Notes: generated by a model from the letters alone, not told the origin. 64,000 bases of DNA from Saururus chinensis (GCA_035235625.1 CP141143.1:46795178-46859177), one strand, 5' to 3'; shown: positions 38,071-49,842, counted from the first letter of the stretch. Translations and numbers: made by a program.

Positions 38071-39545
38071 CCACCCGATTAGAACTTATAGAAAGATTGG
38101 CAAACCATCTAGTAGTATCGTCTAATGCTGTATCCGAATTAAGTTTGATAGCCTTTTTTATACAAAAGCAACTCTTGAACCCCTACACTAGCCACTATAG
38201 CTGCTGATTTTCTACTCAATGTATCTGCCACTACATTTGCCTTCCTTGGGTGATAGGCAATAGTGAAAAAGCAACTCTAGCCTTCTCCTTTGTCTCATGT
38301 TTAAGTCTCACTAAGTGAAGAGGTACTTCAAACTCTTATGTTTTGTAAACACTTCATACTTCTCACTATAAAGGTAATTCCCCCAAATCATTAGTGCAGA
38401 GGCCACCACTAATAGCTCCAAGTCATGTGTGTGGTATTTATGCTCATTGTTCTAAGTTGGCGAAAAGCATAAACTACTACCTTTCCATGCTACATCAACC
38501 CACAACCCAACCCGTTCTTCAAAGCATTGTATAGACAACAGATCCTCCACTAACTAATGGTAAGGCCAACACTAGTGCGTGCTTGAGTAAGTCTCTCCTT
38601 CAACTCTTGAAAAATCTGCTCACATGCTTGGCTCTATTTGAATTTTATATTCTTTCTTGTCAACTTTGTCATAGGGGCTGCAATGCGAGAAAACCTACAA
38701 TGAGTAGTTGATAATACCTTGCAAATCCCGAGAAACTTCTAACTTCAGATGCATTCTTAGTTTGCTTCCAATTCAAAGCGGCTTCTACCTTTGCTGGCTC
38801 CACTGCTACTCCATCCTTTGATATGATATGGACAATAAAATTTACTTTCACCAACCAGAATTCAAACTTTCTAAACTTTGCATAGAGTTTGGGATATCTC
38901 TAAGTTTGTAGTGCAATTCTCAAATACTCCTCATGTTCTTCTTTGCTGGATGAATAAATCAATATATCATCCACAAAAATGATAAAGATTTTATCTAAGA
39001 AAGCCTTCAAGACCATGTTCATTAGATCCATAAAGGATGCCGGTGCATTGGCAAGCCAAAAAGGCATCACCAAAAATTCATAATGTCCATAGCGTGTCCT
39101 GAAAGTAGACTATGACACATCTTTAGGTTGAATACAATGCTGATGATAACCGACCTCAAATCAATATTGGAAAATACCCGAGTTTGCTGCAACTGATTAA
39201 ATAAGTCATCAATACGAAGTAGGGGATAACTAATTCTTTATTGTGACATGATTCAACATCATGTAATCAATGCAAAGTCCGAGAGAACCATCCTTCTTTC
39301 TGACAATGAGAACTGGTCCACCCCAAGGATACGCACTAGGTCTAATGAACTCCTTGTCTAATAAATCTTGCAGTTGGTAGGTCCTCTAGAAAGACATAAG
39401 CAAATTCAAACACCACCATAATAGACTTGATAGGAATTGGTTCAACCCCTTCCAGAGAAATGTTTACAAGAAAATTCATGCACCCTTGGTTGATCCGCTT
39501 CCTTGCTTTAGACGAAGACACTAAGGACTTCCTGCTAACCCATCT
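38071..39545 (-). pseudogene. Element B: reverse transcriptase and RNase H remnant
   Basis: On the minus strand RT motifs are recognisable in order: [18 protein letters not shown] near 39300, [20 protein letters not shown] near 39060, the catalytic FVDDILIYS near 38970, then IISKDGVAVEPAKVEAALNW and ARYYQ near 38700. RNase H follows with [20 protein letters not shown] near 38400 and [14 protein letters not shown] near 38340. Numerous stops and frame changes break it. Just upstream of RT (39342-39400) the sequence jumps from EDLP to FIRQ/FIRPSA, losing the linker residues normally found there, so a small internal deletion is present. Confidence 0.88.
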
Positions 39546-39955
39546 CATCCCCTAGATGACAAAAGGCTCTAGGTATGGCATAGTAAACACTACCTTTTTC
39601 CCATACAATCAACATGACCATGATACACAAACATTATATCCATCCCAAAATCACATCAAAATCAATCATAGGCAAAATAATCAAATCAAAAACCAACTCT
39701 CGTCCCTCAATCACAATAGCAACTTCCTCTAGGTATTCCTCCACACTAAGAGAGGACGAAGGGGTAGAACATGCAAAGGAGCCAATAATAGTTTTGGCTC
39801 AGTATTGAGCTCACTAACAAAGATAGGAGAGATGAAAGAACGTGAGGAACCATTATCAAATAAAATACAAAAGCAAGAAACAATACAATAAACTACATTA
39901 CTAATGTTTCTAGTATTGCCTACTTTTGTTTTTTTATCTCTCACCCCATTAGGTA
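39546..39955 (-). pseudogene. Element B: aspartic protease remnant
   Basis: On the minus strand the segment reads LFDNGSSRSFISPIFVSELN, matching a retroviral-type aspartic protease active site with DTG changed to DNG. EPKLLLAPLHVLPLRPL follows, then the VRWVSRKSLVSSSKARKRIN linker into RT. No gag lies upstream: the frame is reached about 75 bp from the primer-binding site. The protease would normally cleave the Gag-Pol polyprotein. Confidence 0.8.
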
Positions 39956-40016
39956 TTGTCCATTAGTAGGGAAATATTCCTCTTCTACTATTCTCCCATG
40001 CTTTTAAACAAAGACC

Positions 40017-40029
40017 GGCTCCGATACCA
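40017..40029 (-). other. Primer-binding site of element B
   Basis: The minus strand reads TGGTATCGGAGCC, one base from the plant initiator-Met tRNA complement TGGTATCAGAGCC. It lies 6 bp inside the LTR end (TGTCATGCCCCC on plus at 40036). It fixes the orientation of B as minus and defines the inner end of the upstream LTR. Confidence 0.85.
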
Positions 40030-40035
40030 CTAAAT

Positions 40036-41752
40036 TGTCATGCCCCCAAACCCAAAATCGGCTAGCGGATGCAACACTTCCTAACCCAACCTTGAAATAG
40101 ATAGGAATTGCATAGTTGAGCCATTGCTTTGCTTAAAAATGACAGAGAGAATAATCTAAAAAGGAAATTTAACTACTTTTATCGTATATGTAATTAAAAT
40201 CCACCTACTAGAGTTACTGTGCAATGGCATAACATATGCCTCAAACTAAAGAAATTAAACTACACACTAGAAATAAAACTATATCAAGTAATATGAAGTT
40301 TCCTCATGTCTCTTCATTTATATCCAACTAATTATCCCTTAGTAAATCATAATACCCTACTCAGTTGCTCCTTAGTTATCATTCTACTTGCAAAACAAGC
40401 TGTCCTGAGCATTTGTGTAACACCATCACAAAGGGGATCCTCAAAGATTCCCCAAAACAAGAAAGGGTGAGTATATACTCAGTAAGGCACATGAGTTCAT
40501 TCAAAACAAAGTCTTTACACAAAAACCTATGCAAATAAATCTCAGCATTTACATTACAGGTCTTGCAAGACAATTTGGTTCAAATGAATATAAAAAGTCA
40601 TCACAAGATACGAAAACAGTGCAACTAATAAAAAATTGTTACCTATTGCAGGTTACCTGCCACCTAGCATTCCAAATACAAGAAAAAACTAGAAATCCCT
40701 AGTTACATCCATGCAAAGTGGCCATGACCAACCTAGAGGAAACATTAGAAGTCTCAATAAATAAATTGTCTCAATCATCTCAACCTGAGGAAGGAATAAC
40801 CTGTCCTTTCGAACATAAAACCCTGTCCATTGGATGTAAAACCTTGCCCTTTCAGAGGTAAAACCTATTCAATAACCTTTGATGCGACTAATCCAGAAAC
40901 CATTGGAACCTAAACTAACTATGATAATCTATAGTTTATAAATTATTTTTATGATGTAATGAGTTATAAACATGACTACATGTTCAACCCTAAGTAATCA
41001 TACTATCTTATGTAAAACATAATTCAATAGATAAGATCATATCTACTAAGACTTCCATGAAACTAGAATTTGCTAAATTAACGTTAGATATATGCATGCA
41101 TATACTTAATAAAGTAAAACATACTGAAAGTATTGAACTAGCACAATCGACAATACATTATCTCATTTATTTTCATACTAGCTTAAGTAGATGTTTTAGC
41201 ATAATCAAAACATGTAACATTTTAGGAAAAATTGAAAATAAACTCCAATCAATGTGGAAATTTGGAGAAACCTACATCACAATATTACTTACAATATAAA
41301 TAAATATCATGTTAGAATTAGTGCAAAAATAAATTTCATTAATTAATTAATGAGATTGTGCAGTTCTACTAGAAATGTCGACTTACACCTTCTAAATATG
41401 GAAAGAGAGAACATTTTTAAGGTATGGCATGTATTTTGAAAAATATAATAAATACATATTACTTTGAAAAAATCAAAATTTTTTTGAATATGATCTAGAC
41501 ATGATAACCTATAGTAAAAATGAGAGAAAAACTCACAATATAAGTATCTAAAACATAGTTGTGAATCTAAAACAAAGATTAAAAATGATTCGTCATATCC
41601 ATTAATCAAGAACATGATTTCGCCCATGAAAATGGTGTTAATGCAAGTAAAACCTCATCAAAATAAAACCCCTTACCTTTGGACAGAGAAACTTATTAAT
41701 TCATCCTAAACCAAAAGCTTCTCATTCAACAAAATTATGGTTTTTCGTTAGA
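40036..41752 (-). mobile_element. Element B: upstream (5') LTR, first segment
   Basis: This is the inner part of the LTR, from its CA-equivalent end beside the primer-binding site to the MULE insertion point. It aligns with 29891-31500 of the other LTR, for example CTTCATTTATATCC, GAAAGGGTGAG and AATAAATACATATTA. The palindrome GAGTATATACTC is at 40470-40481. It continues at 59343 after the MULE. The last 9 bases (41744-41752) are the left MULE target duplication. Confidence 0.9.
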
Positions 41753-41881
41753 GAGTTTTTTCCATATTGCCTAGTCGAGGAATGAAAAATTCCTTATTCT
41801 TAGGATTTTAAATGCAAATGCCATCAAACTTGGAATAGCACGATATAAGCTAATTTTTGGACAAAAATACACCTAACAGGG
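41753..41881 (+). repeat. MULE left terminal inverted repeat
   Basis: It matches the right end in inverted orientation: GAGTTTT-TTCCATATTG, then CCTAGTCGAGG against TCTGGCCGAAG, then AATGAAAAATTCC, GGATTTTAAATGCAAATG and a weaker match around ATTTTTGGACAAAA. The repeat becomes hard to follow after about 41881. Confidence 0.85.
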
Positions 41882-42639
41882 GTCATGGTTTCATATTGTG
41901 TAAAACACTCATGAAGTCACGTTCATGGGCAAACAACATCACAGACCGGCGATTTATCCGTAAGAAGACTTGTTCCTATTTTCGAACAATCTCACCATCA
42001 ATTTCATCATTTGGAGTAGTGAAAACAGTGTGAGTGCAGGTTTTTTTGACCCATCCGATCAGTGATTGCGAAAAACTCAAGTCGGTGTTTCTGAGATTCA
42101 TTTTTTTAAAGGAGATTTTGAAAAAAAACTCCGGCGTTAGTTCGTTTCATATTGTGTTTGCAAGGTGATTTTGAAACTTTTCGCCTCAAAGCAAGTTTAG
42201 GCCATGTAGCGAAGTTCCGTCTGACGCAATCCCGGTAAAGGTGTGGATTTTTGAGAAAATCAGTGGCCGATCGAGGGGTTAATCCGGCTTGGATCAGTTT
42301 CGTGGTAAGGCCTTTCCTAAGATTTACATTGTATATTCCTATGCACAATTTTTGGAATTTTGTTATTTGAACACACAAAGTAGATAGTCAAAGTAGGTTA
42401 TTGTGTTTTCAAAAATACGATAAGTCATATATTGTGTGTTTGATAAGACACTGGAAACATGATATTCAACCATTGTGATATTGTGTATGAGAGGTCCTCT
42501 TATTGTATATTCGATAACATGATATATCTACTTATCATATATAATATAGTGAGTTAGATAATGTGAATCAACACGACTATTGATTATGGTCATGACCCAT
42601 TATTGATATACATATATTTATCCAATTTTACAGACGTAA
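41882..42639. other. MULE left arm: leader and first motif-rich (intron-like) block
   Basis: This lies between the left TIR and the first recognisable exon. From about 42395 to 42610 it is rich in CATGATAT, ATTGTGT and TCGATAACATGAT-type words, as in the introns. The 90-codon minus frame at 42106-42378 shows no known domain. Confidence 0.5.
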
Positions 42640-43373
42640 AGTTAGAGTATTATAGCAATTTTCGGAGTCAGTGAAGGCATCAAAAGATAAGAAGAAGAGA
42701 ATCTATGGGAGGAGACCGGGTTTGGGAACGAACAGTTTCCCCGCTTGACTCCATCTATCAAAAGACCTTGTAGAGTCACGTTCGGGATGAAAGGCTATCT
42801 TGGTGGAGACTGGGTTCTACCCGGTATATGATTGTGAGCCCATCATCATCTATAGGCTGCTCTTGGATGTTATCATTGGTGAGTGCTGGGATGACTCACA
42901 GGAGGTCTTTAAACCTGGAAGAACATGATAGATGAAGCGGCAATGATCATGGGTTTGAGTGGAAAAGGGAACCCATGTAAATTGGAAAGTAGTGAGGGAA
43001 GGCTGCCCAAGGCAAGGTGCAATTCTATAAGAAGTTCTTTAAAAGGGAAGCAGCTAGAGAAGACATGACTTGAAGAAATGTTGAAAGAAGTGGCTACCGA
43101 CACATGGACTATGTCAAACGAGGACTTAGCACAGTTGGCTGTCATGCACATGGGGGTCCTGGTGTTATTCACATAGAGCAACAGAGCCGTATCCCCAGCT
43201 CTGTGTGATTACATAGATGACTTGTCAGTCATGGGGAGCTACAATTGGGCTGGGGTCGTGCATGATATGATGATGAGCGGCATATCATCAGCCCACCGAA
43301 ACATCATGAGCAGGCAGGAGGAGCACTCCGCAATGGACGAAATTCTCGTTGGGGCTTCAATTGTGCTATAGGT
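42640..43373 (+). pseudogene. MULE accessory gene, first recognisable exon (DUF1985-like)
   Basis: Plus-strand translation across several stops gives segments such as GMKGYLGGDWVLPG, DEAAMIMGLSGKGNP and SNEDLAQLAVMHMGVLVLF. CDYIDDLSVMGSYNWAGVVH and DMMMSGISSAHRN follow near 43210-43310. The pattern of a short helix, a 'Y/VDDL...YNWA' motif and a helix resembles the DUF1985-type domain found upstream of Ulp1 in plant MULE and related transposon genes; this is from memory of the family, not a search. There are several stops and frame changes. The start codon is unclear. The exon is followed by motif-rich intron sequence from about 43374. Confidence 0.55.
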
Positions 43374-43676
43374 AACTCTCGTATTATAGATATCATGATG
43401 AATTCTATTTTTGTCTTTCTAACAAACATGATATTTCTACAAACATATGTATATCACTGTATCGCTCACACGATATCAAGTCAATTGTGATTATGAAACT
43501 ACGAGGTATAACACGCACGTAGAAATATCGTGTGCTCGGTAAGATGACCGAGTACCATATCATGTATATAACATTACATGACAATGGACTATCGTATAAT
43601 TGATAACATGATGTGGTCACGAAGCATGTTATACGTAACACAACTAACCAGTTTGTTTTGTATTGTCCACTAAGTA
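43374..43676 (+). other. Intron of the MULE accessory gene, motif-rich
   Basis: It contains CACACGATATCA, AAATATCGTGTG, CTATCGTATAAT and GATAACATGATG. Exon-like sequence resumes at about 43677. Confidence 0.55.
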
Positions 43677-44412
43677 TGGTTTTATGAGCATACATCCATA
43701 TGGGTTCCCAGTGGTCCTCCACGTAACCTGAGGTGTAAGAGGTGGCCTGGATTTACCCAACTTTTGAGCGATGTGGAGAAGGCCGCTATGCTTGACCTAG
43801 CCGATGAAAAAGGCGAGGAAGAAGCTACTTGCTCATCAAAGGATGAGGAAGTGGTATGAGGAGGTTTTCATGTGTCTGAAGCCAGACTCTCAAATTATTA
43901 TACGAATCACACCAATTGCCGAAGAGGCCCATTTGACGGATGGCCAAAGTGCGACCCCGAAGGTGGGTACTAGACAACGATACATAGGACAATGAAACCC
44001 ATCCATACCCGCCATGGCCAGATGTCACGACATATACAGTCCGACCAGGACGTCATTGAATAATTTGTCATGCCAGTTGATATCATGATCGGGATTTATG
44101 ATGTTGGTTTGGAGAAGGCTGTTATGTAGGGGAAGCGGGGATGGAACACTGGGAGAGTTGAACTTGCTCTCCAGTGGGTTAAAAATGATCTGGAGGTGGT
44201 AACAAGCCTCATAGAACAGTGCAACCCCCATAGGAGCATAAACCCCCTCAACCAGAAATCCATCATTCATCAACCTCCACCAAGAACTGAAGGATCGCCG
44301 TCGGTTCGAGCCAAGTCAAGAGCTTCAAAATCCAGAGAAGCTGGTCAACCATCTGCTCATGAAGAGCAACCAGTATCTATCCCTCAGTCGGTGGATGAGG
44401 AAGCCATTTTGA
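43677..44412 (+). pseudogene. MULE accessory gene, second exon
   Basis: Frames include WPGFTQLLSDVEKAAMLDLA near 43745-43803, then FVMPVDIMIGIYDVGLEKAV near 44066, then ELALQWVKNDLEVVTSLIEQ and a proline/serine-rich linker ending PQSVDEEAILS. The exon ends at a good donor site, GA|GTAAGT, at 44412/44413. Two or more frame changes and stops are present. The Pro/Ser/Glu-rich linker is typical of the spacer between the N-terminal domain and the Ulp1 domain in this protein type. I do not recognise a specific fold in this exon. Confidence 0.5.
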
Positions 44413-44717
44413 GTAAGTACGATATTTTAATCTATCGTGTTCGTATGGGGATAATCGTGTAATCAAGCACAAGAAAACCTCAAAATGTTGTTATTTAAGA
44501 AAGATGATTTTGTTGTGGTTGTGTGAATGATCACACGATCATTGAAATAGACGTTTGTTAAGAAAAAGATCTGGTAGTGGTCGTGTGATTGTTAACACGA
44601 TAAGGCCCTTTATCATGTTTTAGTTAATATGACATGGTGATATATTGTGTAATCTAAAACATGATGGACTTTCATATCGTGTATGTACTAAATCAATTGC
44701 TTATTTGTTATATTCAG
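44413..44717 (+). other. Intron of the MULE accessory gene, motif-rich
   Basis: A clear donor (GTAAGT) and acceptor (TTATATTCAG) bound 305 bp. It contains CTATCGTGTTC, ATAATCGTGTAA, ATCACACGATCA, TTAACACGATAA and CATATCGTGTAT. Confidence 0.7.
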
Positions 44718-45538
44718 AGAAAAGGTAGCCAAAAGCTGCCTCCCCAATAAAGAAGAAGAAGGATCTAAAATTTGAATGGACCATGATAACACGATTTTTG
44801 AAGAAAATAAATGAAGAAGTTGTACAATCCTTGCTTGTCAAGGAACCAACCCGGGAGAAGAAGGAAAGAACCCAAGAGGTCCAGCACCAATCCCGGAAGG
44901 TCCAGAAAGAAACCTAGGAGGTTGAGGAACAACCTTGGGAGGTCGAGGAACAACCCTAGGAGGGACAGGAACAACCCCTGGAGGGACCGGAACAACCCCT
45001 AGAATCAAATAAAGAAGAGGAACACACAAGTAAATAAGAAGTTCCTCAATAGAAAATTAAATTGAGATTAAAGCAGAAAGTTGCCCCTGCTGCACCCTTC
45101 CTACCTCTAGTGCCCTGGAAGTCGTACACTGTCATTGAACCACCTGCTAAAGGTGAGGAGGTAGCCAAGGAGGTGGCTGCTCAGGGCTCCAAGAAGACTA
45201 TAGAGGAGAAATTAGCCAAGTTTGGACACACGGAAAGTATGGAACAAGAGTCAAAGCCATGTGCAGAAGTTCCTCTGGCATTTGTCCCTGGCCCATACAT
45301 TATCCCTCCAGCATAGCCATAGTCTCTCACCCCGGAAGCGGTGGGCTGAAATGCTCCCGCCAGTAGTAGCAATGTATTAGATACACCTCTAGTTGATGAG
45401 GAAGTACTTCAGAGTATTAGCAAGGTGATTGATGCGGAAGAGCACACTGTGCAACGGACAATTAAGGAGGAGGTCTGTATGGTGCCACATGACTATCTTG
45501 ACACGGAGTTGGTGTTCAACATTGAGATTCAGAAGACT
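44718..45538 (+). pseudogene. MULE accessory gene, third exon, first half (split by element D)
   Basis: It follows an acceptor, TATATTCAG, at 44717. The first part carries the Glu/Pro-rich minisatellite. From 45062 one frame runs to 45538 with only three stops, including APAAPFLPLVPWKSYTVIEP, EEKLAKFGHTESMEQESKPC and LDTELVFNIEIQKT. The last codon, at 45536-45538, is in phase with 54188. Removing element D with one AGACT copy therefore leaves the frame open into EDKDTIMDFLAHPYKQW. The exon was once intact coding sequence and D disrupted it. Confidence 0.65.
44920..45003. repeat. 21-bp coding minisatellite (GGAGGtygaggAACAACCC)
   Basis: About four units of 21 bp, for example GGAGGGACAGGAACAACCCC and GGAGGGACCGGAACAACCCC, encode an EVEEQP / EGQEQPLEGPEQPLE repeat in the frame that reads through to NKEEEHTSK. 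Being a multiple of three, copy changes would preserve the frame. Confidence 0.75.
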
Positions 45539-47077
45539 TTTGGTGATCGTCATAAAATAATCTATACCATAAATTCACGTAATTATTATTCCGCTCGGCA
45601 CGTGTTACATCATATGTGAAACCGAATGTGAAGGCCCGCCGTACGAATCCAAGAAAACATAACAAAAATATAAAACATAATAATTTATAATACTTCAGAG
45701 TTGAAGCATAGCTAGAATATTACATATAATGTAGTAGCAAATCAGGACCTAGTCCAAAATACACTATATGTAGAAATTTAAATTACAAAATACAGGCCTA
45801 ACCAGCCTTTTATAAAAGTCAGATTATTACAAAGATATTTAAAAGAAACTACATAGATAATTCTTCGGTTGACACCTCCGGGTTGATTTTTCTACCTGCA
45901 GAGTCTGAGGGTGGGTGAGTATTTTTATACTCAGTAGGTGGAATTAAAATATAATTTAATGCTAAGTAAAAATAATAAGTTTTGCAGAACAGATTCAGAA
46001 ATAATTTCGGGAAAACACAGATTCGTCTGATGACGATAATTCCAGAGCTGTGATATTGAACGGCGTTCCTCTGATGCTCATGGGGCAACAGGAAGCTCAG
46101 AGGGCAGGAGTTTTCCCATGATACTCCATACCTATATGCGCGCGCCAAATACCGATAATTTCTTCGGTAGGTATCCAGAAAAAAATATAGTTCTAGGTAT
46201 AACCCTAGAACCATCCAGAAAACACACTTATCACATCGTAATTTTGATTAAATAAAAGATGATATATGTAAAGCATTTCTTTTGAAAACGTAAAGAAAGA
46301 CGCACGATTGAATAAAAATGGTCCATAAAAAGTAAAAACATACAAGTAGAGCATAAGCTAGAGTTTAAGACCCCCTACCTTAAAGTTGGAGTAGAAAATT
46401 CGTGGTTGTAAAGAGCTTGAACGGAAAATCCAGCCCCGTCACAGCGTCCGACACAGTCGATTTAGTTAGGAACGCCTTTGAAACGGGTTGAATCAGACAT
46501 AAAATGGCTCGGAACGGAGGGTCAGAAGTTTTGACTGGAGGTGAAAGTGAATAGTAAAAGTGAATTCTGAAGAGTATTTATAGGAGAGGCAGAATGCTCG
46601 ATGCGCGACGCGTGTCCACCACTCATCGCGCGGTGGCACTGCGCAGTTTCGCCATGCGGAACCGCGCGTGTCATGCGGTTATCGTGTGGTAACGCAGAAC
46701 CCGGCACGCGATTCAGCGTGGCGCGGACCCGCGCGCGGGTCGCGGGCCTGCTACGCAGGCAAACCGCATGATGCCACGTCATGAGGTCAAACTGTGCGAC
46801 ATCGCATTTTGCGCGGTTAAAATTCGGCTGACACAATTCTTACGTCAGCCGCCAATAAAATAATATTTTTTTTCTTTCCTTTTTTCAAAACTTTAAATAG
46901 CTCTAACTTTCTACCTATATTTTGGAATTATACGTTCTTGGTACCGATGGAATTGTATCGACAAGCCCTTCGAAACAAGACCACTCAAGGGTATGTTTTA
47001 CCGTTGGCCTGCTTATGATGCGCGCTCCCACGATCTCTACATACAACCACTACCTCCAATTCAAATGATTCAAAAAC
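45539..47077 (-). mobile_element. Element D: downstream (3') LTR, shortened
   Basis: It aligns with 52602-54063 of the other LTR from TTTGGTGATCGTCATAAA (TGTGGCGACCGTCATAAA in the partner) to CAAATGATTCAAAAAC. The last 119 bp present in the partner (54064-54182, which on the minus strand is the LTR start) are missing, and pol coding sequence follows directly. It keeps about 115 bp near 46238-46350 that the other LTR lacks. The inner end carries the junction of a deletion. Confidence 0.9.
46590..46820. other. GC-rich U3 block of element D (3' LTR copy)
   Basis: A GC-rich island in an AT-rich LTR has many CGCGCG, CGTGCGG and GCGCGC words. The partner is at 53555-53790. In the 3' LTR it reads as coding on neither strand. 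The two copies differ mainly at CpG sites. Confidence 0.6.
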
Positions 47078-48550
47078 ATGAGAAGGATCTTGTACATACT
47101 TGTGAAGCATGGATACATGAAACACATTATGGACCTTGTCCAGTTGAGGGGGCAATGCTAATCTGTAAGCTACTGGCCCTATTTTATCAAGAATTTCAAA
47201 TGGTCCTACAAATCGAGGACTTAGTTTTCCTTTCATACCAAATCTCATAACTCCTCGAGTTGGTGATACCTTCAACATCACATGATCACCTATGCAAAAG
47301 TCGAGGTCTTTTCTTCGTTGATCAGCATAGCTCTTTTGATGACTCTGCACTGTCTCTAATTGACTCCGTATAAGCTTTACTTTACCCATACACTGTTGTA
47401 AGAGTTCTGATTTTACTAATTTCCCTTCCCCAACTTCACTCCAACAAGTTGGGGATCGACAGGGTCGTCCATAAAGAGCCTCATATGGTGCCATACCAAT
47501 GCTAGAATGATAACTATTATTATAAGAGAATTCAATTAATGGCAAGTGTTCATCCCAGTTACCTTTTCAATCTATGGCACACGCCCGCAACATGTCTTCT
47601 AGTGTCTGAATAGTTCGTTCAGACTGACCATCAGTTTGCGGATGGAATGCTGTACTAAATCTGAGACTTGTTCCCAATTCTTCTTGAAGTCTTAGCCAAA
47701 AGTGTGAAGTGAACCAGCTGTCTCGATCTGAAATGATTGATAAGGGTACACCATGCCGACTCACAATTTCTTTTATATACATTTTGGCCAAGACATTCAA
47801 TGTCTGAGATTTCTTTAAAGGAAGAAAATATGCACTCTTAGTAAGTCTATCCACTATAACCCAAATGGATTCATGACCAGCTGATGTCTTGGGTAAGCTT
47901 GAAACAAAATCCATAGAAATGTGTTCCCACTTCCATTCTGGAATTTCAATAGGTTGAAGAGTACTTGATGGTTTTTGACATTCTGCTTTATCTTGCTGAC
48001 AAGTTAGGCATTTAGAGACAAATTCTCCGATGTCCCTTTTCATCCCTTTCCACCAAAAACTTCTTTTGAGATCCTAATACATTTTTGTTCCTCATGGGTG
48101 GATAGTGTATTGAGACCTATGAGCTTCATGCAACAGTTCTTGTTTTAATTCAGATACTGTAGGGACTACCAACCATTCTTTAAATCTTATTCCATCACTG
48201 GAACGTCTATTAAAGTCAGGCCTATCTAGGAAGGTTTGTACCTCTACGTCCTCTTTTTGAGCCTCCAAAATGCGCTCAATCAGTTCCGATTTTATTTCCA
48301 GATTAGCTACAATTACCTTTTTGTTTCCTGATTGTAGTTGAGGTTGTATGTCTATTACCTCTTTCATCAGTTTCCATTCTTTTATCATCATATGAGCTAC
48401 CATCCCTGTGGCCTTCCTACTCAAGGCATCGGCCACTACATTGGCTTTTCCTGGGTGATATTGAATAGAGAAGTCATAATCATTCAAGTATTCAATCCAC
48501 CGTCTTTGCCTTAAATTTAAATCCCTTTGAGAGAAAATGTACTTCAGACT
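47078..48550 (-). pseudogene. Element D: RNase H end and integrase, chromodomain lost
   Basis: It starts in the RNase H C-terminus ([20 protein letters not shown]) and continues with the integrase. The zinc segment has [12 protein letters not shown] near 48000, and the core has [32 protein letters not shown] and [18 protein letters not shown], so all three catalytic acidic residues are present. The tail has PRFVGPFEILDKIGPVAYRL and HNVFHVSMLHKYVQDPSHV, then runs straight into LTR sequence near 47077. The chromodomain-type end and polypurine tract are therefore deleted. Stops occur at about 48089-48114 and 47564-47566 (TGA where TGG is expected). Confidence 0.92.
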
Positions 48551-49842
48551 CTAATGATCTGTAAAGACCTCAAATTTCTCTCCATATAAATAATGTCTCC
48601 AAAGTTTTAAGGAAAAAATCACTGCTGCCAATTCAAGATCATGGATGGGGTAATTACCTTCATGCTTCTTTAATTGTCTTGAAGCATATGCTATTACTTT
48701 CTCATTCTGCATCAAAACACATCCAAGACCCATTCGTGAGGCATCACTATAAATTATAAACCCTCCACTACCATTTGGTAAGGATAAAACTGGGATGGTG
48801 GTTAATTTTTGTTTCAACTCCTGAAATGCCTTCTCACATTCCTCATTACATAAAAATCTCACTCCTTTTCTAGTTAGCTTTGTTAAATGTAAAGCTATTC
48901 TTGAGAAGTCTTGGATAAACCTTCGATAGTAACCGGAAAGTCCTAAGAAACTTCTAATTTCTGTGATGGTTTTGGGTCTTTCCCACTTCAAGACTGCTTC
49001 GATTTTTGTAGGGTCTACTGATATTCCATCATTAGAAATGACATGACCCAAGAACACAACCTTGTCCAACCAAAACTCACACTTACTTAACTTAGCATAT
49101 AGCTGATGGTCTCTTAGGGTTTGGAGAACTATTTGTAAGTGTGCTTGATGTTCTTCAGGAGTGGAAGAATAGACTAATATGTCATCAACAAAAACAATCA
49201 CGAATTTATCCAAATAAGGTCGGAAAACTCGGTTCATAAGATCCATGAATGCTATAGGAGCATTTGTTAACCCAAATGGCATCACTAAAAATTCATAGTG
49301 TCCATATCTAGTACGAAATGCTGTTTTTGGAATGTCTTCATCCCGTATTCTCAACTAATGATATCCCGATCTTAAATCTATTTTTGAGAATACTTTTGCT
49401 TCTTGTAATTGGTCAAACAAGTCATCTATCCGGGGTAAAGGATACTTATTTTTGATAGTTACCGAGTTAATCATTCTATAGTCTATGCATAGTCTCAAAG
49501 ATCCATCCTTTTTCCTGACAAAAAGGACTGGAGCCCCCCAAGGTGAGACACTTGGTCTAATGAATCCTTTATTTAATAATTCATGCAATTGATTCTTTAA
49601 TTCATTTAGTTCTATAGGAGCCATTCTATAGGGTGCTTTAGAGATAGGTTATGTAGTTGGTATTAAATCAATATTAAAGTCTATCTCTCTCTTTGGTGGT
49701 ACCCTAGGAAGATCGTCAGGAAATATATCTAGGAAATCCCTTATGACATCAATATCTTCTATTTTTGAGGATGATGATTCCTCCAAAATTAGACTTGCAA
49801 AATATGCTTGATATCCTTTGGATATCAATTGTTGTGCCTTCA
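48551..49842 (-). pseudogene. Element D: reverse transcriptase and RNase H (first part)
   Basis: All RT motifs are present: [31 protein letters not shown] (then TAG at about 49352), [20 protein letters not shown], the catalytic [34 protein letters not shown] and [20 protein letters not shown]. RNase H begins with [20 protein letters not shown], then [20 protein letters not shown] and EKFEVFTDH (then TAG at 48548). The upstream leader at 49649-49858 (FPDDLPRVPPKREIDFNIDL) has a stop near 49646. The frame is otherwise continuous. Confidence 0.93.

Noticed and set aside
42106-42378. 90-codon minus frame near the MULE left TIR
   Set aside because: Opposite strand to the Ulp1 gene, no known motif, and not matched by transposase features, which are at the other end.
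42909-43181. 90-codon minus frame
   Set aside because: It is antisense to the DUF1985-like exon read on the plus strand.
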